20,195 nucleotides of DNA from the NCBI GenBank assembly GCA_934457145.1, contig CAKSHP010000030.1:1-20195 (forward strand), read 5' to 3'. A program made the translations under genes and the position numbers. The notes below the pieces were generated by a model. The model did no database searches, was not told where the DNA came from, and saw only the letters and a program-made list of their open reading frames with translations. Source of the stretch: an uncultured Clostridia bacterium. GTDB lineage: Bacteria > Bacillota > Clostridia > UBA1381 > UMGS1253. Shown in pieces: positions 14,106 through 20,195 of this stretch; positions within the stretch are counted from its first letter, which is position 1; the number at the start of each line of letters is the position of its first letter.

Positions 14106-14189
14106 AGATATTAGTTTTACGAATGTTTGGTGCATGCGGGAAAATACAGCTGCCAAAGACAGATATTGAAGCGAAAGGATTTGTTACAA

Positions 14190-15416
14190 ATGAGAAATGT
14201 TTATGATATACTGGAGGAGAGAGGTCTTATTGCGCAGACAACTCACGCTGAGGAGATAAGAGAGCTTTTGGGCAAGGAAAAGGTGACCTTTTATATAGGT
14301 TTTGACCCGACGGCGGACAGTTTGCATGTGGGACATTTTTTGCAGATGGTGGTAATGCGTCATATGCAGCTTGCGGGACACAGACCTATTGCGCTTGTCG
14401 GCGGCGGAACGGGAATGGTCGGAGATCCTTCGGGAAGAACGGATATGAGAAAAATGATGACGCCTGAGGTTATTGACCACAACTGCGAATGTTTTAAAAA
14501 GCAACTTTCAAAGGTTATTGACTTTACGGATGACAAAGCGATAATGGTTAATAATGCAGACTGGCTTTTAAATCTTAATTATATAGAATTTTTAAGAGAT
14601 ATAGGCGCTTGTTTTTCGGTTAACAAAATGCTTGCCGCAGAGTGTTTTAAGCAGAGACTCGAAAAGGGACTTTCATTTCTGGAGTTTAACTATATGCTTA
14701 TGCAGAGCTATGACTTTTTGATGCTTTCAAGAGAGTATGGCTGTAAGCTTGAGCTTGGCGGTGACGATCAGTGGAGCAATATTTTAGGAGGTCTTGAGCT
14801 TTGCCGCAGAAAAGACCAAAAACAGGTGTACGGTATGACATTTACGCTTTTGACAACAAGCGAGGGAAATAAAATGGGCAAGACGGCAAAGGGTGCGCTT
14901 TGGCTTGATCCCGAGAAAACGTCGCCCTATGAATTTTATCAGTACTGGAGAAACGTAAACGATGCAGATGTTGTTAAGTGTTTGAAGCTTTTGACGTTTA
15001 TTCCTATGGAGCAGATAAGAGAATATGAAAAGTATGAGGGTGCACAGCTTAATGATATCAAAAAAATTCTTGCATACGAAATAACGAAAATGGTTCACGG
15101 CGAGGACGAGGCTAAAAAGGCTCAAAGCGCAGCAGAGGCACTTTTCGGCGGCGGAGCGGACGATTCGAATATGCCTTCGACCGAGGTTGAAAAAGAAAAA
15201 ATCGAAGCGGGAATGGGAATTCTGGACTTGCTTGTTTTAGCAAAGCTTGCCCCGTCTAAGGGAGAGGGCAGACGTTTGGTTACTCAGGGAGGAATAAGCA
15301 TTGATTCTTCTAAAGTGACCGACGCGGCATTTACTGTCGGTTTGGATTTGTTTAAAGACGGGCAGATTATTATTAAAAAAGGAAAGAAAGTTTTCCATAA
15401 AATTATTTTAAAGTAA
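14190..15416 (+). CDS. tyrS: tyrosyl-tRNA synthetase
   Basis: This 408-residue class I aminoacyl-tRNA synthetase charges tRNA-Tyr. Visible motifs are the HIGH-type HVGH (46-49), GGGTGMVGDPSGRT (71-84), GDDQWSNILGG (191-201) and the KMSKS-type KMGKT (228-232). The C-terminal S4-like RNA-binding domain covers about 340-408 (GEGRRLVTQGGISID). Length fits the bacterial TyrRS (TyrS) group. I start it at 14190, where AAAGGA lies about ten bases upstream; a longer frame from 14127 would add 21 unrelated residues. It has its own promoter and is followed by a strong terminator. The cytoplasmic housekeeping role is certain. Confidence 0.96.
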   Translation: MRNVYDILEERGLIAQTTHAEEIRELLGKEKVTFYIGFDPTADSLHVGHFLQMVVMRHMQLAGHRPIALVGGGTGMVGDPSGRTDMRKMMTPEVIDHNCECFKKQLSKVIDFTDDKAIMVNNADWLLNLNYIEFLRDIGACFSVNKMLAAECFKQRLEKGLSFLEFNYMLMQSYDFLMLSREYGCKLELGGDDQWSNILGGLELCRRKDQKQVYGMTFTLLTTSEGNKMGKTAKGALWLDPEKTSPYEFYQYWRNVNDADVVKCLKLLTFIPMEQIREYEKYEGAQLNDIKKILAYEITKMVHGEDEAKKAQSAAEALFGGGADDSNMPSTEVEKEKIEAGMGILDLLVLAKLAPSKGEGRRLVTQGGISIDSSKVTDAAFTVGLDLFKDGQIIIKKGKKVFHKIILK

Positions 15417-15417
15417 A

Positions 15418-15455
15418 AAAATTATAGGACACAGACACATGTGTCCTATAATTTT
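15418..15455 (+). terminator. terminator between tyrS and thyA
   Basis: Two perfect 16-base arms (15418-15433 and 15440-15455) surround a six-base loop, ending in TTTT. Its 3' arm contains TATAAT (15447-15452), so it may also overlap a thyA promoter, though no good -35 is visible. Confidence 0.85.
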
Positions 15456-15488
15456 AGGTTAGATGCGCATGTTGAAAGGAAAGTATTT

Positions 15489-16316
15489 ATGAGCTATTGT
15501 GATGATGTATTTATAAAGATGTGTAAAAATGTGCTTGAAAACGGGGTGTGGGACGAGGGAAACGTCAGACCGCATTGGGAGGACGGAACTCCTGCATACA
15601 CAAAAAAGGTTTTTTGCGTTGTGAACAGATACGATTTGGAAAAGGAATTTCCGCTTTTAACGCTGCGCCCGATTAATTTTAAGGCGGCCGTTGATGAGAT
15701 TTTGTGGATATGGCAAAAAAAATCGAATAATATAGCGGACTTAAACAGCCATATCTGGGACAGCTGGGCAGATGAAAACGGCAGCATAGGAAAAGCGTAC
15801 GGTTATCAGATGGGAGTGAAGCACAAATACAAGGAGGGAATGTTTGACCAGGTTGACAGGGTTTTGTATGACCTGAAGAACAATCCTTCAAGCAGACGCA
15901 TTATGACAAACATATATAATCATGCGGATTTGAGCGAGATGGCGCTGTATCCCTGCGCTTATTCGATGACATTTAATGTGTCGCAGGGAAAGCTTAACGC
16001 TGTTTTAAATCAGAGAAGCCAGGATATTTTGGCGGCGAATGCATGGAATGTGTGTCAGTATGCTGCACTTGTGATGATGTTTGCATCGGTGAGCGGTTTG
16101 CGTGCGGGTGAGTTTGTGCATGTTATTGCAGACGCTCATATTTATGACAGGCACATTGATATTATAAAAGAAATTATATCACGTCCGACTCATGAGGCGC
16201 CTAAGGTTACGCTTAATGCAGACGTTAAGAATTTTTATGATTTTACTGTTGATGATTTTAAAGTTGAAAACTACATAACCGGCGAAAAAATCGGGAAAGT
16301 TCCCGTTGCCGTGTGA
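15489..16316 (+). CDS. thyA: thymidylate synthase
   Basis: This 275-residue enzyme methylates dUMP to dTMP with methylenetetrahydrofolate, releasing dihydrofolate. The catalytic Cys156 is in ALYPCAYS, dUMP-binding residues are in QRSQDILAANAWNVCQYA (175-192), and HVIADAHIYDRH (211-222) carries the conserved His217 and Tyr219. The divergent LAANAWN in place of the usual LGxPFN, and the overall pattern (NPSSRR, DFYDFTVDDF), resemble the Bacillus/phage phi3T ThyA branch rather than the E. coli branch. The start at 15489 has GAAAGGA upstream; a GTG at 15441 lies inside the terminator hairpin. The DHFR fusion follows after 15 bases, which pairs product and recycling enzyme in one operon. Confidence 0.95.
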   Translation: MSYCDDVFIKMCKNVLENGVWDEGNVRPHWEDGTPAYTKKVFCVVNRYDLEKEFPLLTLRPINFKAAVDEILWIWQKKSNNIADLNSHIWDSWADENGSIGKAYGYQMGVKHKYKEGMFDQVDRVLYDLKNNPSSRRIMTNIYNHADLSEMALYPCAYSMTFNVSQGKLNAVLNQRSQDILAANAWNVCQYAALVMMFASVSGLRAGEFVHVIADAHIYDRHIDIIKEIISRPTHEAPKVTLNADVKNFYDFTVDDFKVENYITGEKIGKVPVAV

Positions 16317-16331
16317 CGAGGTGTTGGGAAA

Positions 16332-17489
16332 ATGATAAGTTTGATTGCGGCGGCAGATGAAAATTTTGCAATAGGAAAAAACGGAGACATACCGTGGCAC
16401 ATAAGCGCCGATATGAAATATTTCAGACAGATGACAACAAATAAAAGCGTTATAATGGGAAGAAAAACGCTTGAATCGTTTCCGGGCGGAAAGCCTTTGC
16501 CAAACAGGGAAAACATTGTACTAAGCCGAAACGGCGGTTTAAAAACTGACGGAGCTGTTTTTGTAAAAAGCGCCGAAGAAGCGGTTAGAATTGCAAAAAA
16601 TGACTGCTTTGTGATCGGCGGCGGAGAGATATATAAAATGTTTTTGCCGTATGTCAGGTATGCTTATATAACAAGGGTTTACAAAAGCTTTGATGCGGAC
16701 ACATATATGGTTAATCTTGACGAAGACAAAGACTGGGTGCTTATAAAAAAGGGCGAAAGATTAAACGAAAACGGCATAGATTTTTCGTTTGATATATATG
16801 AAAACAAAAATGTGAAAACCTTTGCGAAAAATACGGATATTGCAGATAAAAAATATATGCTTTTCGATTTGGACGGCACCCTTACAGATCCGCAGGAGGG
16901 CATAACAAATTCAATTAAATATGCTCTTGAGTATTACAAAATACAAGAAAAAAGTTATGACAGGCTTTTAAGTTTTATAGGACCGCCGCTTATGGAGTCG
17001 TTTGAAAAATATTACGGATTTACAAAAGAAAAGGCATTTGAGGCAGTTTTAAAATACAGAGAGTATTTTAATGAAAAGGGTATGTTTGAAAACAGGCTCA
17101 TAGACGGAATAGAAGATGTTTTAAAAAAGCTTTGCGCTCTCGGCAAGACAAACATAGTGGTGACATCAAAGCCGGAGGTTATGGCTGTTGAAATTTTAAA
17201 ACATTTTAAAATTGACAAATATTTTAAAGATATTTGCGGAGCTACTTTAGATGAAAAAATAAGCAAAAAGGTTGATGTGTTAAAGCTTGCGTTAAAGAAA
17301 AATAATATTGATACAAATGACGCGGTAATGATAGGTGACAGAAAGTTTGACGTGGCGGCGGCAAAACAGCTTGATATATTATCCGTTGGGGTTTTGTTTG
17401 GATTCGGAAGCAAAAAAGAACTTGAGAACGCCGGTGCGGACGTGATTGCGGACAGTGTGGCGGAACTTGGAAAAATTCTTTTGGGTTAA
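16332..17489 (+). CDS. folA: dihydrofolate reductase fused to a HAD-family phosphatase
   Basis: One uninterrupted frame of 385 residues joins two enzymes. Residues 1-158 are dihydrofolate reductase: NGDIPWH (17-23), the catalytic acid Asp27, MGRKTLESF (42-50) and the NADPH-binding VIGGGEIY (94-101). After a short linker, 174-385 is a HAD hydrolase with nucleophile Asp179 and Asp181 in DLDGTLTD, VVTSKPEV (276-283) and GDRKFDVAAA (335-344), most like the phosphoglycolate phosphatase/5'-nucleotidase subgroup. DHFR regenerates tetrahydrofolate after ThyA. The HAD part may dephosphorylate a pterin or nucleotide, or be a salvage phosphatase; its substrate is unknown. No RBS precedes the HAD domain, so fusion rather than two genes is supported. 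The next gene starts 14 bases downstream. Confidence 0.92.
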   Translation: MISLIAAADENFAIGKNGDIPWHISADMKYFRQMTTNKSVIMGRKTLESFPGGKPLPNRENIVLSRNGGLKTDGAVFVKSAEEAVRIAKNDCFVIGGGEIYKMFLPYVRYAYITRVYKSFDADTYMVNLDEDKDWVLIKKGERLNENGIDFSFDIYENKNVKTFAKNTDIADKKYMLFDLDGTLTDPQEGITNSIKYALEYYKIQEKSYDRLLSFIGPPLMESFEKYYGFTKEKAFEAVLKYREYFNEKGMFENRLIDGIEDVLKKLCALGKTNIVVTSKPEVMAVEILKHFKIDKYFKDICGATLDEKISKKVDVLKLALKKNNIDTNDAVMIGDRKFDVAAAKQLDILSVGVLFGFGSKKELENAGADVIADSVAELGKILLG

Positions 17490-17503
17490 GAAGGAGAAAA
17501 AAT

Positions 17504-17821
17504 ATGGAATGTGAAAAATGCGGCAGTGTTATGGAAAACGGAATATGCAAAAAATGCGGCTATGAAGTTGATAAAAATATGTTAAAGGAAGTTATTGAAG
17601 CGAGTGACGATTTTGACGCAGATGTAAAGATTGCGCTGCTTGACAGCTTCGGCATAACGGCGTTTAAGCGCTACAGCGGTTTTTCGGCGGTGGCAAAGGT
17701 GTATTGCGGAAACTCCAATTTGGGAGTGAAAATTTATGTTTTTGATGACGATCTAAAAAAAGCAGAGGAGATTTTGAATGCTCCGTTTGATGAAAGCGAA
17801 CTGGGCGGCGGTGACAAATAA
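17504..17821 (+). CDS. zinc ribbon plus DUF2007-domain protein
   Basis: This 105-residue protein has an N-terminal zinc ribbon with Cys3-x2-Cys6 and Cys15-x2-Cys18. It is followed by a DUF2007-like (putative signal-transducing) domain, about residues 45-92 (LLDSFGITAFKRY...VKIYVFDDDLKKAEEIL). It is small and cytoplasmic, with no catalytic motif. The AAGGAG site and short gaps place it in the thyA operon, and its stop overlaps the start of rnhA by one base (TAATG at 17819-17823), so translation is likely coupled. No role is established for this family. The domain naming is from pattern recognition. Confidence 0.8.
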   Translation: MECEKCGSVMENGICKKCGYEVDKNMLKEVIEASDDFDADVKIALLDSFGITAFKRYSGFSAVAKVYCGNSNLGVKIYVFDDDLKKAEEILNAPFDESELGGGDK

Positions 17822-18285
17822 TGAAAGAGGTTATGCTTTATACGGACGGTGCGTGCAGCGGAAATCCGGGGCCCGGGGGATACGGGGCAATTTTGCGTTA
17901 CGGGAAGTTTGAAAAGGAAATGTCGGAAGGTTATATAAAAACAACGAATAACCGCATGGAGCTTATGGCGGCAATAGCCGGTATGGAGGCTCTGAAAGAG
18001 CCTTGTGCGGTTACGCTGGTGAGCGATTCGAAATATCTGTGTGACGCGGTGCTTAAAGGCTGGGTGTATGCATGGGAAAAAAATTCATGGATCAAAAGCG
18101 ACAAAAAGCCGGTGCAAAATGTTGATTTGTGGCAAAGGGTGCTGTTTCAGCTGCGCCGGCATGAAGTGAAGCTTGTGTGGGTTAAAGGGCATGCGGGACA
18201 CGAGGAGAATGAGCGTTGTGACCGGCTTGCAGTATCGGCATACGGGAAAGATAATAAAATTACCGATGAGGGTATGAAAGAATAG
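17821..18285 (+). CDS. rnhA: ribonuclease HI
   Basis: This 154-residue enzyme cleaves the RNA strand of RNA-DNA hybrids. The four catalytic acids are in place: Asp9 (YTDGACSGNPGPGG), Glu47 (TNNRMEL), Asp69 (LVSDSKYL) and Asp134 (ENERCDRLA), with the basic handle region KNSWIKSDKKPVQN (87-100) and His124/His127 near the active site. Length matches E. coli-type RNase HI. It is the last gene of the thyA operon. Its convergent neighbour ends 40 bases away, and no strong terminator is visible between them. Confidence 0.95.
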   Translation: MKEVMLYTDGACSGNPGPGGYGAILRYGKFEKEMSEGYIKTTNNRMELMAAIAGMEALKEPCAVTLVSDSKYLCDAVLKGWVYAWEKNSWIKSDKKPVQNVDLWQRVLFQLRRHEVKLVWVKGHAGHEENERCDRLAVSAYGKDNKITDEGMKE

Positions 18286-18324
18286 ATAATTCATATATGT
18301 GAGCGGTAATTTTGTTAATTGTTA

Positions 18325-18534
18325 TTAAATGACGGCAAGAAAATCTTCGACGGCGTCTTTTAAATGAACAGGGGAAAGATCGTTTTGGTTAAAAACATCA
18401 CACATATGAGATACGATACATTTATCCGTGCTGATGTCACAGACAAAACAGTCTTCGGTTTGGTGTTTGATTCCGTATGTGTAAACATTAGGATCTAAAG
18501 TTGATTGCTGTTTAAAAATAATGTAGTTTTTCAA
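18325..18534 (-). CDS. DUF6514-like small protein
   Basis: From a TTG start at 18534, preceded by TTTGGAGGT seven bases upstream, this is a 69-residue soluble protein. The sequence YTYGI, the CDISTDKCIVSHM pattern and the C-terminal LSPVHLKDAVEDFL match my memory of the clostridial DUF6514 family. The function is unknown. It carries three cysteines. A promoter lies upstream (18576-18604) and the gene is divergent from the epimerase-like gene. An upstream ATG at 18585 would start inside the RBS region and is less likely. Without a search, family identity is moderate. Confidence 0.65.
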   Translation of the reverse strand: MKNYIIFKQQSTLDPNVYTYGIKHQTEDCFVCDISTDKCIVSHMCDVFNQNDLSPVHLKDAVEDFLAVI

Positions 18535-18575
18535 TTTTAAAACCTCCAAAAGTTGTAATTTGCTGTTGCAAATGT

Positions 18576-18604
18576 ATTGTAACACACATTATATGGAAAA
18601 TCAA
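18576..18604 (-). promoter_or_regulatory. promoter of the DUF6514-like gene
   Basis: On the minus strand TTGATT (18599-18604) and TACAAT (18576-18581) are 17 bases apart, about 40 bases upstream of the TTG start. Confidence 0.6.
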
Positions 18605-18696
18605 CAAAAATAATTTTCAAAAAAATCACGCCGACCACAATATATAGTATATAATTTAAATTTTGAAAAAATGTATACAAGATGTGTTTGAAAAAG

Positions 18697-18742
18697 TGAT
18701 ATTAATATCATTTTGTGCAACATGATATGTAAAATTTATATA
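18697..18742 (+). promoter_or_regulatory. palindrome and putative promoter of the epimerase-like gene
   Basis: The perfect 14-base palindrome TGATATTAATATCA (18697-18710) sits directly upstream of TTGTGC (18713-18718) with TATATA (18737-18742) 18 bases further. This is a plausible operator-promoter pair. AT-rich background makes both calls tentative. Confidence 0.4.
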
Positions 18743-18768
18743 TAAAAAACACAAAGGAGATGCAAAAA

Positions 18769-19512
18769 ATGGCAAAGATTTCGTTACAATTGTACAGTGT
18801 GAAGGATGCGACGGAAAAAGATTTTATGAAAACCTTGGAAGATGTTAAAAAAATGGGGTATGACGGAGTTGAATTTGCAGGCTTTTTTGGCTGCAGTGCA
18901 AAGGAAGTTAAAGAAAAGCTGGATGCGATAGGGCTTGAAGTTTCGGGAGCGCATGTTGGCATTGATGAGCTTAGAAATAATATTGATGAAGTTATAGAGT
19001 ACCATAAAGCTATAGGAAACAAATACATTATTGTTCCCTATGCAGAGGTGGATAAAAAAGAAGATGCACAGCGCCTTAACGAAGAGTTTAAGGGATTTTC
19101 AAAAAAACTTTCCGAAAACGGAATGCATTTCGGGTATCATAATCATGCACACGAAATGAAAATGTTTGACGGAGAATATGCTTTTGATATAATGATGGAA
19201 GGTGATAATGATATGATTTATGAAGTTGACACCTTTTGGACGGAATATGCCGGAGTTGACACAGCAAAATATTTAAAAAAGCTTGCCGGCAGATGTCCGC
19301 TGGTACATTTAAAAGATATGGACGCAAAGACGAGAGAGTCAACAGTTTACGGAACGGGAATTTTAGATAATGAAAAAATCATAAAGGCAGCGCTTGATTA
19401 TTGCAAACCGGAGTGGCTTGTGATAGAGTGGGAAAATTTTAAAAGCGGCAATTGCTTGAAGGCGGTTGAAGACAGCATTGTAAACCTTAAAAAATATTTG
19501 CAAGAGATTTAA
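18769..19512 (+). CDS. sugar phosphate isomerase/epimerase-like TIM-barrel protein
   Basis: This 247-residue protein of the xylose isomerase-like TIM-barrel (AP endonuclease 2) family has likely metal-binding and catalytic residues in GVEFAG (Glu35), HNHAHE (124-129), VDTFW (153-157), VHLKDM (179-184) and VIEWE (218-222). Relatives act as sugar or inositol isomerases and epimerases, and the substrate cannot be named. The start at 18769 has AAAGGAG eight bases upstream; the in-frame ATG at 18760 directly follows that site and is too close. It is monocistronic, ended by a strong hairpin. It might cooperate with the Gfo/Idh oxidoreductase elsewhere in the window, since the two families often pair in catabolism, but they are 13 kb apart. 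Confidence 0.85.
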   Translation: MAKISLQLYSVKDATEKDFMKTLEDVKKMGYDGVEFAGFFGCSAKEVKEKLDAIGLEVSGAHVGIDELRNNIDEVIEYHKAIGNKYIIVPYAEVDKKEDAQRLNEEFKGFSKKLSENGMHFGYHNHAHEMKMFDGEYAFDIMMEGDNDMIYEVDTFWTEYAGVDTAKYLKKLAGRCPLVHLKDMDAKTRESTVYGTGILDNEKIIKAALDYCKPEWLVIEWENFKSGNCLKAVEDSIVNLKKYLQEI

Positions 19513-19517
19513 AGTTT

Positions 19518-19559
19518 AAAAATATCCGAAATGCAGATTTGTGTTTCGGATATTTTTTT
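19518..19559 (+). terminator. terminator of the epimerase-like gene
   Basis: AAAATATCCGAAA pairs with TTTCGGATATTTT, followed by a long T-run. It starts six bases after the stop codon. Confidence 0.9.
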
Positions 19560-19569
19560 ATTAAAGGTA

Positions 19570-19598
19570 TTGACAAAGAGCGTATTTTATCGTATAAT
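19570..19598 (+). promoter_or_regulatory. promoter of tRNA-Pro
   Basis: Perfect TTGACA (19570-19575) and TATAAT (19593-19598) are 17 bases apart, 22 bases before the tRNA 5' end. Confidence 0.9.
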
Positions 19599-19620
19599 AA
19601 TTAAGGTTTTGTTTATATTA

Positions 19621-19696
19621 CGGGGTGTAGCGCAGTTGGTAGCGCGCCAGTTTTGGGAACTGGATGTCGCAGGTTCGAGTCCTGTCACCCCGACCA
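19621..19696 (+). tRNA. tRNA-Pro(UGG)
   Basis: The cloverleaf is complete: acceptor arm CGGGGTG/CACCCCG, D arm, anticodon stem CCAGT/ACTGG around a loop with TGG, T arm GCAGG-TTCGAGT-CCTGT, discriminator A and an encoded CCA. It reads proline CCN codons (chiefly CCA/CCG). A promoter and terminator flank it as a single-gene unit. Confidence 0.97.
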
Positions 19697-19704
19697 AAAT
19701 CATT

Positions 19705-19747
19705 AAAGCCTATGAATGTTAGAAAATCTAATGTTCATAGGCTTTTT
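19705..19747 (+). terminator. terminator of tRNA-Pro
   Basis: A long stem pairs 19705-19723 with 19727-19745 (two G-U pairs, three-base loop) and ends in TTTTT. Confidence 0.85.
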
Positions 19748-19811
19748 GCGTGTTTTTAAAGCGATTTTTGCAAGGCAAAAAAGAACAAAAAAACGCTCAT
19801 TTTAGCAAGGT

Positions 19812-19833
19812 TAGGGTGTCAGATAGGGTGTCA
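19812..19833. repeat. paired integrase arm-type repeats
   Basis: TAGGGTGTCA occurs twice (19812-19821 and 19824-19833), 12 bases apart, between the tRNA and the integrase stop. Direct repeats of this type near an integrase 3' end are typical arm-binding sites of an integration region. The role is inferred. Confidence 0.6.
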
Positions 19834-19849
19834 AAATTGCCAAAAAAAA

Positions 19850-20101
19850 TTAATATTTGTGCTTATTTAACTTTTCCGCAAGTTCCGCTTGTTTTTTGTC
19901 GGTTATTTCAGCGTAAATGTTCATGGTGGTATGGATATCTGAATGACCTAAAATATATTGTGTTTCTTTGATGTTTAATTCAGCTTCAACGGCAAAGGTA
20001 GCAAATGCGTGCCGTAATTGGTGCGGTGTGGCTGATATGTTATGTCTTTTTTGGTATCTTTCAATCATATGCGACAGCTGCGACTTCGTAAGATGTAAGC
20101 T
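19850..20101 (-). pseudogene. tyrosine integrase remnant (C-terminal third)
   Basis: The frame, open from 20101 to the stop at 19850, encodes the C-terminal catalytic part of a phage tyrosine recombinase: LTKSQLSHMIERYQ, then HQLRHAFATF (second catalytic Arg and His), YILGHSDIHTT (third His) and NIYAEI with the nucleophilic Tyr. The N-terminal arm and core DNA-binding domains and the first catalytic Arg are absent, so it cannot work as a recombinase alone. Going upstream the frame hits a stop at 20102-20104, immediately inside an unrelated promoter-RBS-ATG unit. Only a 72-residue product from an internal ATG (20068) could be made. Position next to tRNA-Pro marks an old integration site. Confidence 0.85.
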
Positions 20102-20143
20102 TCATTTTCTCGCCCTCCTTTCGTCTGATTTATTTGTATTATA
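20061..20143 (-). promoter_or_regulatory. promoter, RBS and 14-codon ORF fused to the integrase remnant
   Basis: On the minus strand a TATAAT (20138-20143) precedes AAAGGAGGGCG (20111-20121) and an ATG (20103-20105). That ATG opens a 14-codon frame whose TGA (20061-20063) lies just past the ATG of the integrase fragment (20066-20068). This looks like a 5' end from another gene joined to the remnant. GTCC direct repeats (20157-20170) lie upstream. The stretch 20144-20195 holds no gene. Confidence 0.5.
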
Positions 20144-20195
20144 CAATAACTAAACCGGACATTTAGGGACAACTTTTATTTTTTTAAATTTTTTT

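Noticed and set aside
14106..14189. T-box in the tyrS leader
   Set aside because: The leader is only 84 bases, has no specifier stem or conserved antiterminator bases, and no terminator before the gene.
1..20195. Left-end lysis genes and right-end integrase as two ends of one prophage in this window
   Set aside because: The 18 kb between them consists of host-type metabolic and housekeeping genes, no matching att repeat is seen, and the integrase is only a remnant.

Overview
The window looks like chromosomal DNA from a low-GC Gram-positive anaerobe of the Clostridia (Bacillota). The evidence is strong AAAGGAGG-type ribosome binding sites, TTGACA/TATAAT promoters, stem plus U-run terminators, an L-box lysine riboswitch in front of an NhaC-type carrier, and small clostridial-type families (a DUF6514-like protein, a zinc ribbon plus DUF2007 protein). 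I cannot place it below class. No rRNA or CRISPR array is present. The single tRNA is tRNA-Pro(UGG).

Layout. (a) 1-1421: the right end of a prophage, with the end of a structural or unknown phage gene, a one-helix membrane protein, a holin and a zinc amidase endolysin. (b) 1476-4048, minus strand: the branched-chain amino acid exporter azlCD and a stand-alone citrate synthase. (c) 4217-7708, minus strand: an accessory, probably carbohydrate-related cluster. It has a large LVIVD-type beta-propeller protein, a small unknown protein and a Gfo/Idh/MocA oxidoreductase, with a perfect cre/LacI-type palindrome and a 20-bp tandem repeat between the genes. (d) 7811-8408: a DDE transposase remnant lying against an orphan minus-strand promoter, RBS and start codon. 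(e) 8548-15416, plus strand: an RsuA-type pseudouridine synthase, an 806-residue protein of an apparently uncharacterised family, a lysine-riboswitch-controlled NhaC-family transporter (LysW-like), and tyrS. (f) 15489-18285: a compact operon of thyA, a DHFR-HAD phosphatase fusion, a zinc ribbon/DUF2007 gene and rnhA. (g) 18325-19512: a DUF6514-like gene facing away from a sugar phosphate isomerase/epimerase-like TIM-barrel gene. (h) 19570-20195: tRNA-Pro with its promoter and terminator, followed by arm-type repeats and the 3' third of a tyrosine integrase whose 5' part has been replaced.

How the parts work together. The thyA and DHFR pair supplies dTMP and recycles the dihydrofolate that ThyA produces. 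The fused HAD phosphatase may act on a nucleotide or pterin phosphate in the same pathway, and RNase HI adds a nucleic-acid maintenance function. The lysine riboswitch has a complete attenuator and makes transporter expression lysine-dependent, which assigns a likely substrate to an otherwise generic NhaC carrier. The points I think deserve most attention are the DHFR-HAD fusion, the 806-residue putative glycosidase-like family, the decapitated integrase with a substituted promoter, and the promoter truncated by the transposase remnant.
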